Source of the DNA: Glebionis coronaria
Lineage: Eukaryota; Streptophyta; Magnoliopsida; Asterales; Asteraceae
NCBI GenBank assembly: GCA_025667525.1
Contig: CM046882.1
Coordinates: 524,298,618-524,362,617, forward strand
Length of the DNA: 64,000 nucleotides
Reading direction: 5' to 3'
Both the position numbers and the translations under genes were made by a program. The notes below the pieces were generated by a model that worked only from the letters and a program-made list of their open reading frames with translations, was not told the DNA's origin and ran no database searches. Positions within the stretch are counted from its first letter, which is position 1; every line of letters starts with the position of its first letter. Shown here one piece after another: positions 55,882 through 64,000 of this stretch.

Positions 55882-57902
55882 TTCGGGGACGAGTCAGGCT
55901 CGTGACTCGGTCAACAAAAACAAGCGCTTTTTGGGAGGCAACCCAATTATCTATCTATCTTTACCATAAGTGTAGGGGGGAACCCCGTGGTGTTTCTTGC
56001 TTTCTTTCTTATCATGTGCAGGGATTAGAGATTCAAAGACACACTCTTGATGACTTTTGACGAACCGTGACTCCGTGTTCCCTTCTTCCCGGTTCTATCC
56101 TAAACTCTTTTCGATTCACTATTTTATATTTCTCAATATTAAAATAGGAATCTCTTTAGTTGTCTCTTTCTTAGCGAGATGTAAACAACGTGCACAATGT
56201 CATAAGTGTAGGGGAGTTTACTTCCACATGCTTAAACATTGAGACAATGTTTATCTTAAGTGTAGGGGGGACTTCTATCGAAGTTAAATGGCCTTTTCCT
56301 TGTATTTGTCCTCATTTTAACCGGAAAATTTGATTTTTCGACATTTTTCAAAATTTTTGATCTATTTTGGCCTATTAGTTTTTACCTTTGTATAGTTATT
56401 TTCTTTCCTTATTAGAATAAATTTTAATAAAGTGGTTTTAATTTTCAAAAGTCGTGAATCTTTTGACTCAACCCGAGTTTACTTATCTAAGTTTACTCTA
56501 GCTAGTATCCTTAACGTGTTTAAGTCAAGTTTTGCTAGGCTTTTATATAGGGAGCTATAAAACGCGAAAGTCTTAACTCTCACGGGTTAAGAACAAGAAC
56601 TTTTCGCATAGTTCCTATAATTGATCCTAGAGAGTCGTTTATCAAAGGAACTTTAAAATGCGATTTCTAAACTTGAAAGAGTCTAAGAATTTGCAAGATC
56701 CTATAGGCGACTCGAAAACCCAGAACTTTGATTTAATAGGCTAAGCATCCACGAGTCTCATTACTTGAGATTTTAAACTATGGAGAACGAGAGATGATAG
56801 CGCCAATTATAAGTTTGGTATTCTTTCATGAATTTATATGAGTTAATTATGAGCCTATTCTCCCATCGCTTGCTTAATAATTTATCTGCTAATAAATAAG
56901 GTTGTACGATTTGAAAAGTTACTTAGCTTCTAGCCCAAGATCGTTTAAAAGTTGCTCGGTATGGATTAGAGTTCATAGCCAAGGCATAACTTATTGAAGC
57001 GGGATGTGAAGATTGGCGAGTCCGAAAAGGCCCTAACAAGGCATGAGGGCTATATTTTGTTGCTAAAGATCCCAAGTGATGTGAAGAATCATTTATCGAA
57101 AATCAATATGAAGGATCGAGACACACGACGTAAAGCAAAAACTCCCCAAAAGTCATGGAGAAGTGTATCCGAAAAGACCCTAACAAGGTATGAGGATAAA
57201 TAGATCCAAGTAATAAAAGGAGGCGGATCGTTGTATATCAAAGTCCAAAATAAAGATTGGAGAAAAATGAAGAAGTCGTGGTCCAAGTATGAATCTCTCA
57301 AAACTTCAAGTGAAGAAATTCCATTATGAAGAGAAGACCATAATTTCATGAACGTCTCTCAAGGTTTGAAGTATGAAGTCGCTGCCAAATATCGGTCCGA
57401 GAAAGGTCTCAAATCGCGAAGCGAGTTATGCCAAGATATGAACTTTATGAGGGCCCGAGAAGCAGTTTTAAAAGATTTTGTCCTTTAGCTAACTATTGAT
57501 TAAATCGTTCACTTTATTTTCGGACTAAATAACTATCGAAATAAGTCAAACAATGCATCCTCGTGATCATTCAAGACAACAATAAAATATAAGAGATACA
57601 CCTAGGAATAAGGGAGTCTAAGTGAGTAATTGGCCCACATGAGTTCGTGTTAGTTGACTAACTTATAATAACAATGATCTCGTTTTTGAGCTTGGTTTGG
57701 AGAAAGTGAAAACTTGAGGATGATGATTATTCATGACATTTTCAAAACCCAAGGTATGTCTTTGATTTCTTTACTTTGTATGTTTTTAATTTTCTATCTA
57801 TTTAATGATGGCCATTATGGATTGATTGTGATGAAAAATGTAAACGTGCTTTGTGACTAATGCATTGCATGAGGACATTGCAATGGTCAAGTGTAGGGGA
57901 TT
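55882..57902 (+). other. Noncoding 3' internal region with repeated polypurine-like tracts
   Basis: AAGTGTAGGGG tracts occur at about 55969, 56207, 56260 and 57891; only the last abuts an LTR. GGGAGGCAACCCAA at about 55935 follows the ORF. The rest matches 50774-52407 and carries no protein. Confidence 0.7.
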
Positions 57903-59527
57903 TGATAGGTGTGTAAACACCCATCCTTTTTACCACTTAATTACAATAATAACCGGACCAAAACGTGTATTTTATGTCTTTTATGTCGGAATTATGCGTG
58001 GTTTGTGTTTTTGTTGTGATTTAGGACGAAATTGTGAAAAGTGGGGAAAACACGGCATTTACGGGCTTTGATTGAAGAAAAAGATGAAAAGACGAAGTCA
58101 AGAAGTCAAGAGTGTAAAAAGAACGGAAGTCCACGACCAATTCTGAAGATTTATCGAAAAAAAAGTCAAAAGACGGAAGTTTACTAAAAGCCGAGGAACT
58201 CAAGTCTATTTTATTGAAGAATTAAAAGACGAGTTCAAAAGAAATCCCGAGCCACAAGTCATTAGAGTCCAAGTTTAAAGAGATTAACAAAAGATTAAAA
58301 AGATCAAGGACTTAAGTGTGCAATTAAGAGAAAGAAGAAAGAGGGAGGAAGCTTCCTAAGTTCCTCCCTAATCTCCCTATAAATAGAATAGGCTAGATTC
58401 ATTTGTAGTTGTTGGAGGCCTGACAAGCCTCTCTTCCCCATTTTCATTTTCTTGTTCCTTAATTTTATGCACTTTAATTCTCATGTAACGCACCTTTAAT
58501 TTTCTTTTAATTCCAAGTAAGTTTACCTTTAATTGTTGTTAATCTTTATCTTATTGCCAATCTCCTTCTACCTTTCTTGTTTGATTTGTTCTTTATCTTC
58601 ATTGTTCATGTTCTTGAGTTTTTATGATTTTGATCAAGCGGGTTTTGATTGATTTGGTTATGTTTGTTAGTTTTGATGATTTGTTTTGATTGACTATTGT
58701 TAGTTGATGCTTATTGGTTGTTTTGGTTTAATATTTTGTTTGAATTTGATTAACTTGTGGATCGATTCTTTGTTACTGTATATCCCTTGTTCTTCGGGAG
58801 TGTTGTTTCTGTTTATGTGTTCCCAGAAAAGTTCCGAGTGAAGTAAGCTTCATCCGGAGGTCAAAAAGTTCCGAGTGAAGCAAGCTTCATCCAGAAGTCA
58901 AAAAGTTCCGAGTGAAGCAAGCTTCATCCGGAAGTCAAAAAGTTCCGAGTGAAGCAAGCTTCATCCGGAAGTCAAAAAGTTCCGAGTGAAGCAAGGTTCA
59001 TCCGGAAGTTTTAATGTTCCGGACGAAACTTCCGAATGAAGTTCCGGATGAAACTTCCGGACAAAGTTCCGAATCATGGAGTTCCGACTCAAGATTGTTT
59101 CATTCGGAACATTAAAAGTTCTGGATCAAGCCAGTTCATTCGGAAGTTTTAAACTTCCGAATCAAGGTTTCTGTCAGTTTTTTTTAGTTTTTGTCTTTTA
59201 TTTTCAATCTTTATTTTTCCCGCCTTTTTCTTTATTTGAATTTTTATTTACTTTCCTTTTAGTTTAAGTTTTGATTTGCATCATTTACTTTATTTGCCTT
59301 TTAATTTTCTCGTCAGTTACTTTTCGCCAAGTTTTTATCTTTCGTTGTCTCTTTTTACCATCTTTATTTTATCTTTATTTGTTTCAAGCTTTCATTTTAA
59401 ATTAGTTTTAGACAACGACAACTCTTTTATTTGATTCACCAAGAACAACTGAGTCGCACAATTTACCAGAGATCAATTCGAGAAGATACCGAGAATAATA
59501 ATTGAACCTAGCAAAAATCCTATATCA
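57903..59527 (+). mobile_element. LTR C (3' LTR of the complete unit)
   Basis: It matches LTR B throughout and ends TATATCA directly before the GTACC duplication. Hairpin repeats lie at 58830-59165. The TATA box is at about 58377-58385. Confidence 0.9.
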
Positions 59528-59532
59528 GTACC
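59528..59532. repeat. Target-site duplication GTACC (right)
   Basis: Partner of 49699-49703. Confidence 0.85.
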
Positions 59533-60614
59533 CGATCACGCAAAGGAAGTCCACTCATGCCGCTACTATTGATCCTCTTGTTGTAGAGCCTCCCGTTGTC
59601 AACACAATGGAGAACCGTCCAATGATCGAGCTCTTGCAATCACACGTCGAAGGCAACGATGATGCGATTGTGGTGCCGGCTATTGACGCCAACAACTTCG
59701 AGCTCAAGTCCGGTTTCATTCAAATGGTTTCCGCAACACCTTTCTTAGGTCACACTCATGATGATCCACACGATCACATTAAAAGGTTCGTACACTTATC
59801 CAATACTGTTAAATACAATGGGGTTTCACAAGAGGCAATTCGTTTGCTCCTCTTTCCTTTCTCCCTCGAGGGACAAGCCCGGACTTAGCTTGGTAAGGAA
59901 CCACCCCAGAGTATTGTCATATGGACGGACCTTGAGACCAAGTTTATCAATTACTTTTTCCCACCCTCACGTACTACCGTTTTGTGGAATGACATCATTA
60001 ACTTTGAACAAAAGTACGGTGAGACGTTTAGTGAGTCTTTGGATCGTTTTAAGGAACTTTTAAGAAAGTGTCCACAACACGGTTTTATAAAGGTACATCA
60101 AATTAATACTTTTTATAATGGATTAACTTTGAATGATCAAGATTCACTAAATAGTGCTTCGGGGGGTAATATTCTTGTCAAAACTATGAATGAGGCTTGG
60201 GCAATTATTGAGAACAATGCCAAAGTCCAAACCAAGAGTGTTAGGGCTACTATGGCTAGTGCCAGTGATAGTGAGACGGCTACTCAACTGAAGGAACTTA
60301 CTTCAGCAATAAAACAACTTTTTTTAAGAGATAACCCTCTTAATCAACATGCCCATGCTCTCACTATTACTTGTGAAACTTGTGGTGGGCCACACTCTTA
60401 TGTTAATTGTGATAAATCTTATGATCAATCTCACAGGGAAGTGTATGCTTACAACAACACCGAGAGAGTTCATTTCAAGCCTAATGTCGATGTTAATCAC
60501 TTGTCTTACAACTCGACGAATTACTTGGCTCCACCCGGTATTCAACAAAGACCTTACCCACCCATAACAACCAAGGGCCACCAAGAGCAAATGATCAAAA
60601 AAACGCAAATGTGA
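59533..60614 (+). pseudogene. Tat/Athila-like gag, N-terminal and core part, one stop
   Basis: The continuation of the interrupted gag. The core reads AIVVPAIDANNFELKSGFIQ, DPHDHIKRF, LLLFPFSLEGQART, then a TAG (59886-59888) where the family has Trp, so probably one G-to-A change. In the same frame follow KFINYFFPPSRT, FEQKYGETFSESLDRFKELL and DQDSLNSASGGNIL, then the knuckle CETCGGPHSYVNC (about 60372-60410). The frame shifts near 60580-60600. The ATG-initiated frame (ATG 49695) must also shift to reach this frame. Gag forms the particle and binds RNA. The order and motifs are those of Athila/Tat gag. Confidence 0.8.
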
Positions 60615-61576
60615 GGGGCTACAATGCAAACCAAGGTAATTATACAATACAAAACCAAGGCTTTCAAAACCAAGGTTTCAATCCTCAAGGCTTTCAACCA
60701 TATAACCAATACATAAACCAAGGTTTTCAACAACAAGGGTTCAATTTACCTCATCCGCATATGGACTTGATTCTACAAAAATTAACCGATCATGAGAAAA
60801 CCATGAAGGAAATGCAAGAGTCCATGGATAGGAAATTCGTTCAAATGTTTCAAACCCTTCGTCCCCAATGTGCTCTTCCTTCTACAACCGAAACAAACCC
60901 TAGAGCTAATGTGAGTGCTATTACTACACGCAGTGGAGCAACTCTAGTAGGAACATCTATCCCTCCCCAAGTTACTCCATCTACGCCTCCTCCACCACCA
61001 TTTATCCCGCCTACTTCCACGCCTAGTACTAGTTCTACATTACCGTCTCCACCTCTTAATGAAGAAGTACCCAAGAAAAACCCTTCACCAACCCTACCTT
61101 CCACCTCTAAACCTTCTACTTCTCAACCATCAACATCTAAACCTTCACCTTCTACATCTACACCACCTAAACCCAATATCCCTTATCCTTCTCGGTTAGA
61201 CAAGTGCAAATTGCTCACTAAAGAGGATGCTCAAGTTACTTCTTTTTTGAAGAAGATCTCCCAAATGAATTTCAACATTAGCCTTGTTGAAGCACTTGTC
61301 CAAATGCCGAAATTTGTCAAAGCATTCAAGGAATTGCTTAATAAGAAGGAGAAGATGGCTGAGTTTGTCAACACACGCTTAAATAAAAATTGTTTTGCAG
61401 CCCTTCTTAAAGAACTTCCGAAAAAACTTGGAGATCCCCGTCGTTCTGTGTTGCCTTGCATTTTTAACAAAGTTGAAGAATTTACCGCCTTAGCCGATCT
61501 CGGGGCAAGTATTAATTTGATGCCATTAAGTGTTTGGAAAAAGTTATCATTGCCCGACCTTACACCAACAAAGATG
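60611..61576 (+). pseudogene. Gag C-terminus and protease, cut by Copia insertion
   Basis: The shifted frame continues with NQGF/QGFN repeats, a predicted coiled coil (KLTDHEKTMKEMQESMDRKF), a long Pro/Ser/Thr-rich linker, and the retroviral-type aspartic protease with the active site ALADLGASINLMPLSVWKKL (about 61490-61550). The protein is cut after about ten more residues by the LTR starting at 61577. Confidence 0.8.
61572..61576. repeat. Probable target-site duplication AGATG (left copy only)
   Basis: The five bases before the Copia LTR. The partner is expected beyond the window. Confidence 0.35.
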
Positions 61577-62092
61577 TGTTGGAATAAATTAAGGCCAGAT
61601 CACTTGAGCGCTGACAAGAGTAAAACAAGCGTTGACAGGAGCAAAACAAGCGCTGACAGCTCAAGCGTTGACAAGACAAAGTCAAGCGTTGATACATTGA
61701 AGACAAGCACTGATGGGAAGATATACTCTACGCGTTTATTGTATTCTAGATTACTTCTAGTAAAGATAGGAACAACAATGTATTTTCTATATTTATCTTT
61801 ACCTAGAATAGCTGATACGTAGATTATTGTACAAGGCTTCTTATGTCTATAAAAGAAGACCTTTAGGTTGATGTTTCATATAAGTTTTCATTCGTAAACT
61901 ACTTTCATTGTAAGCAAGTTTGATATCATTAATCAAAGTGAAAGTTTGTTTATATCTTGTGTGTTCTTGTTTAAGTGTTAATTCCGCATAACACTTAGAT
62001 TATTATAAACATATACAAAGGTTTCTCTAAGTGTATTACTTGATCTAATCTCGTATACATAAAGCTAAATCGATCTAAGTTTGGGATCAACA
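61577..62092 (+). mobile_element. 5' LTR of Copia element
   Basis: TGTTGGAATAAATT to GGGATCAACA, 516 bp, with a 21 bp motif array near its left end. Transcript start signals are AT-rich around 61845 (CTATAAAAGAAG, likely TATA). Confidence 0.8.
61607..61715 (+). repeat. AGCGYTGACA array in LTR, 21 bp period
   Basis: Copies start at 61607, 61628, 61649, 61664, 61685 and 61706 (steps 21, 21, 15, 21, 21); the last two are variants. Three copies contain TTGAC, the core of the WRKY-bound W-box. The position is U3, where such repeats often act as enhancers. Confidence 0.85.
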
Positions 62093-62094
62093 AG

Positions 62095-62106
62095 TGGTAT
62101 CAGAGC
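62095..62106 (+). promoter_or_regulatory. Primer-binding site of Copia element
   Basis: TGGTATCAGAGC, initiator tRNA-Met type, two bases after the LTR end. Confidence 0.9.
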
Positions 62107-62191
62107 TTGTTGAGGAACTTTTGATCTTAAAGAACACAAGAACCCTAAAAATCACCAAAACCCTAATTTTCTCAAAAACCCTAACAACATC

Positions 62192-63736
62192 ATGTCAGAA
62201 ACAATAACCTCCTCCTCCTCACCTTTACCAAACATCAAGATTCCCATGCTTGATGCAACCAACTTTGAATTGTGGAAATTCAATTTTGAACAATATCTAG
62301 GGATCTATGACTACACACTCTGGGAGATCATTGAATATGGAAACACATTCGATAAAGCCCAAAAGATTGCTGATGCTATTACTCAAAGATCAGTTGTTGC
62401 TGGATGTTCTGAAGAAGATAAGAAAGAAAAACCTGAAGATGGTAGAGCTGTGTCTGCTGATGACATAGCAAAGAAAAAGGTTGACATGAAAACCCTAAAT
62501 ATTCTGAAACTCTCGTTGGGACAAGAGAACCAACATAAATATAGAGGTTATGATTCTGCTAAGCATCTTTGGGTAGCTCTTGAAGTTGCATATGGTGGTA
62601 ATGCAGATACTAGGGAAGAAAAGAAGAAACAACTTATGCATGATTATGCTGTTTTTAAAGCACAACCCAATGAGAAGCTGAGTAGTGTAAGAAGTAGATT
62701 GCTTGACATTACAAGCAAATTGTCCTTCATGGGGACACAAGTTGGTGATGTTGACATCAATGCTACTTTTCTTAAAAGTCTTGGTGAGGTGTGGAAGATT
62801 GAGGCAAGATCCATTCTTGCCAATAATACTTACAAAAGTTCCACGTTTGATGACATTTACAACAAACTGAGGCTGTTGGAAGATGAAACTCTTTTAGAGC
62901 ATGGAAACAAGGCTACCAACAGTAATATGGCCTTCTTCTCTCATAGTGAAGGTCAATTCAATCAGAAGGACTCTTACATGCATCCAGTTACTGGATCATC
63001 ATGTGTCAGCGCTGGAACAAGTCCTGTCAACGTCTCCTTTTCAGACGCTGACACATTCAAAAGTGACTCCCCAAGAGTTAAACCTGTTGGTTTGGATTTG
63101 GATACTGTATGTGCTTATATTGCTTCTTTGCCCAATGGTTCAATGATTACATATGAGGACCTTGAGCAGATAAGTGATGAGCACTTGGAAGAGATGGAAA
63201 TTAAGTGGAACATGGCTCTTGCTAGTATAAGAGCAAACATGTGGAACAAAAGGTTTAAGAAGAAGATGACCTTCAATGCAAAAGACACAGCTGGATTTGA
63301 TAAATCCAAAGTTGAATGCTACAACTGTCATCGTACGGGGCACTTCATGAGGGAATGCAGATCTCCTAGAAGATATGATGCTGGTAAACCCTCAAGTCAA
63401 GTTGTTAAAGCTCAAGATCCTAAAGCCATGGTTGCAGTTCAAGGAATTGATGGTATGGGATGGGATTGGAGTTATCTGGCTAAGAATGTTGAAGAGGATA
63501 AAGCTTTGGTTGCTGAGGTTGAAGAAGAAGAGCATGTTGAATATGCTCTCATGACACACTCCTCCTCTTCATCTGATAATGAGGTATACAATGATGCTTT
63601 TTGTAGTAAAGGTTGTAGGTTAAACACTGAGAAGCTTAACAAAGAGGTGTTAAGATTATTAAGTGATGTGAGTAGTGAAAAGTGCAAACTGTCTAATTAC
63701 CAACTAGCTCTCACTCAAACTGAGAAGACTTGGTAG
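62192..63736 (+). CDS. Copia gag polyprotein (Sirevirus-like)
   Basis: A 514-codon open frame starting 100 bp after the primer site. The N-terminus reads MSETITSSSSPLPNIKIPML, followed by the Copia gag (UBN2-type) domain with NFELWKFNFEQYL (about 30-42) and WVALEVAYGG (about 127-136). A central segment is acidic. The zinc knuckle CYNCHRTGHFMREC (CX2CX4HX4C) starts at about residue 379. A C-terminal CSKGCRLNTEKLNKEV coiled-coil-like region follows. The frame ends in TAG 63734-63736, where the next reading frame (-1) overlaps. There are no internal lesions, so the copy is young. It coats and packages the RNA. Confidence 0.85.
   Translation: MSETITSSSSPLPNIKIPMLDATNFELWKFNFEQYLGIYDYTLWEIIEYGNTFDKAQKIADAITQRSVVAGCSEEDKKEKPEDGRAVSADDIAKKKVDMKTLNILKLSLGQENQHKYRGYDSAKHLWVALEVAYGGNADTREEKKKQLMHDYAVFKAQPNEKLSSVRSRLLDITSKLSFMGTQVGDVDINATFLKSLGEVWKIEARSILANNTYKSSTFDDIYNKLRLLEDETLLEHGNKATNSNMAFFSHSEGQFNQKDSYMHPVTGSSCVSAGTSPVNVSFSDADTFKSDSPRVKPVGLDLDTVCAYIASLPNGSMITYEDLEQISDEHLEEMEIKWNMALASIRANMWNKRFKKKMTFNAKDTAGFDKSKVECYNCHRTGHFMRECRSPRRYDAGKPSSQVVKAQDPKAMVAVQGIDGMGWDWSYLAKNVEEDKALVAEVEEEEHVEYALMTHSSSSSDNEVYNDAFCSKGCRLNTEKLNKEVLRLLSDVSSEKCKLSNYQLALTQTEKTW
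63004..63053. repeat. Copies of the LTR motif inside gag coding sequence
   Basis: TGTCAGCGCT (63004-63013) and TGTCAACGTC (63025-63034) are inverted forms of the LTR motif AGCGYTGACA, and GACGCTGACA (63044-63053) is a direct form. Steps are 21 and 19 bp. Confidence 0.65.
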
Positions 63737-64000
63737 ACCTATGGAGGTTGCTAGAGACCAAGTATGAGGCTGAAGCACCAACTTCAGCTAATGGAATAAA
63801 ACTGTGGTCCACATTCAAGAGAATGTGTGGACCAAAAGATGAGGATCCTGCTATTTGGAAGGATCTTGAAGATGACCTCAGTAGTCTTCAATGGAGATTA
63901 TATTTAGCTGTTGGTGTTTACCATTTGAGTTCTACAAAGTTTGCTGAGTATCTACTTGTGGATGGTCAGTATTTCATATCCAAGGCTATCTTGGAGAAGA
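63730..64000 (+). CDS. Open -1 frame after gag, resembles post-pol ORF (partial)
   Basis: From 63730 the -1 frame stays open to the window end (about 90 codons): LVDLWRLLETKYEAEAPTSA, then LWSTFKRMCGPKDEDPAIWK and LSSLQWRLYLAVGVYHLSS. From memory, the pattern W-x-D/E-L...W-R/K-L-Y...G-V-H/Y matches a hypothetical protein located after pol in Asteraceae Copia elements. If so, protease, integrase and RT have been deleted between gag and this ORF. The alternative is that it is part of an unusual gag extension reached by a -1 frameshift. Confidence 0.45.
   Translation, partial: MVDLWRLLETKYEAEAPTSANGIKLWSTFKRMCGPKDEDPAIWKDLEDDLSSLQWRLYLAVGVYHLSSTKFAEYLLVDGQYFISKAILEK

Larger units (their letters stand above)
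49704..59527 (+). mobile_element. Three-LTR composite non-autonomous element
   Basis: The order is LTR A (49704-50773, 3' part deleted), 3' internal region (50774-52407), LTR B (52408-54032), full internal region (54033-57902) and LTR C (57903-59527). Only one 5 bp duplication flanks the whole. LTRs B and C are each 1625 bp by coordinates and differ at about 20 positions by eye (near 99% identity). This fits one insertion followed by unequal exchange between LTRs and a deletion. There is no gag, protease or pol; the only long ORF is at 54237-55881. Confidence 0.85.
47745..61576 (+). mobile_element. Autonomous-type Tat/Athila-like gypsy element, split by two insertions
   Basis: LTR 47745-49423, primer site 49426-49440 and leader to 49703; gag resumes at 59533 after the composite insertion and runs to the protease, where a Copia element enters at 61577. 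The flanks match seamlessly when the composite and one GTACC copy are removed (ATGCGTACC joins CGATCACGC). The element itself sits inside the minus-strand element ending at 47744. Its pol and 3' LTR must lie beyond the window. Confidence 0.8.
61577..64000 (+). mobile_element. Copia element, 5' part (runs off the window)
   Basis: LTR 61577-62092, primer site 62095-62106, gag 62192-63736, then a -1 frame open to the window end. The frame after gag resembles the extra post-pol ORF of Asteraceae Copia elements rather than protease or integrase, so pol may be missing. The insertion sits in the protease of the Tat/Athila-like element. Confidence 0.8.

Noticed and set aside
60850..61104. Gly/Val-rich minus-strand ORF in gag linker
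   Set aside because: It is the antisense of the Pro/Ser/Thr-rich gag linker.
1..64000. A bacterial-type operon, phage or defence system
   Set aside because: All recognisable content is plant nuclear: spliced genes, MITEs, SINEs, LTR elements and plastid DNA.

Overview
This is nuclear DNA from a flowering plant, almost certainly a member of the daisy family (Asteraceae). The evidence is two intron-type plant genes, Stowaway and Tourist MITEs, a plastid DNA insertion with a plastid trnN-GUU, tRNA-derived SINEs and nested LTR retrotransposons. The family assignment rests on recalled resemblance of several retroelement proteins to proteins annotated many times in Asteraceae genomes; no search was run.

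Layout. 1-6858: LTR fragments and a decayed Sirevirus-like Copia element (integrase tail, RT, RNase H, and a post-pol ORF with its own TATA box). 6859-9490: LTR plus leader of a second Copia family, cut off before gag; a fuller member of that family lies at 38905-44205. 9587-22395: a large Ty3/gypsy element with long, still similar LTRs but a badly decayed gag-pol, interrupted by a young minus-strand non-autonomous LTR element (15312-19185, perfect GAACC target duplication). 22396-26835: a minus-strand Tat/Athila-like element with a 3.1 kb LTR that contains a dense G-box/TGACGTCA cluster. 26858-27200: a hAT transposase scrap.

27200-38900 is the genic island. It holds an intact DUF3511 gene (30130-30483, plus) with a Stowaway MITE about 50 bp before its start codon. 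It also holds a seven-exon ABCI12-like (EcfT/CbiQ family) chloroplast gene on the minus strand (37313 to 32314, 380 aa by my splice model), whose introns carry MITEs, SINEs and hairpins. A plastid DNA insertion with trnN-GUU lies upstream of that gene between direct repeats.

44545-64000 is a nest of Tat/Athila-like elements sharing a tRNA-Asp-type primer site. A minus-strand element (LTR 44545-46309) is interrupted by a plus-strand autonomous-type element (LTR 47745-49423, gag 59533 onward). That gag is split after its third codon by a three-LTR composite (49704-59527, one GTACC target duplication). The composite carries no gag-pol but one long ORF with CxxC ribbons, CCHC-type knuckles and an acidic tail. 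The host protease is then split by a third Copia element (61577 to the window end).

The most unusual recurring signal is a set of short-motif arrays with 20-25 bp spacing inside otherwise unrelated LTR elements: ATTCCGGAT (LTRs at 44.8-45.3 and 48.7-49.1 kb), AGCGYTGACA (LTR at 61.6 kb and again in the gag at 63.0 kb), CCATCGCAATG (18.2-18.4 kb) and GTACTG (6.4 kb). In the ATTCCGGAT arrays the motif is kept while the spacers differ between related LTRs. All identities and alignments given here were judged by eye.
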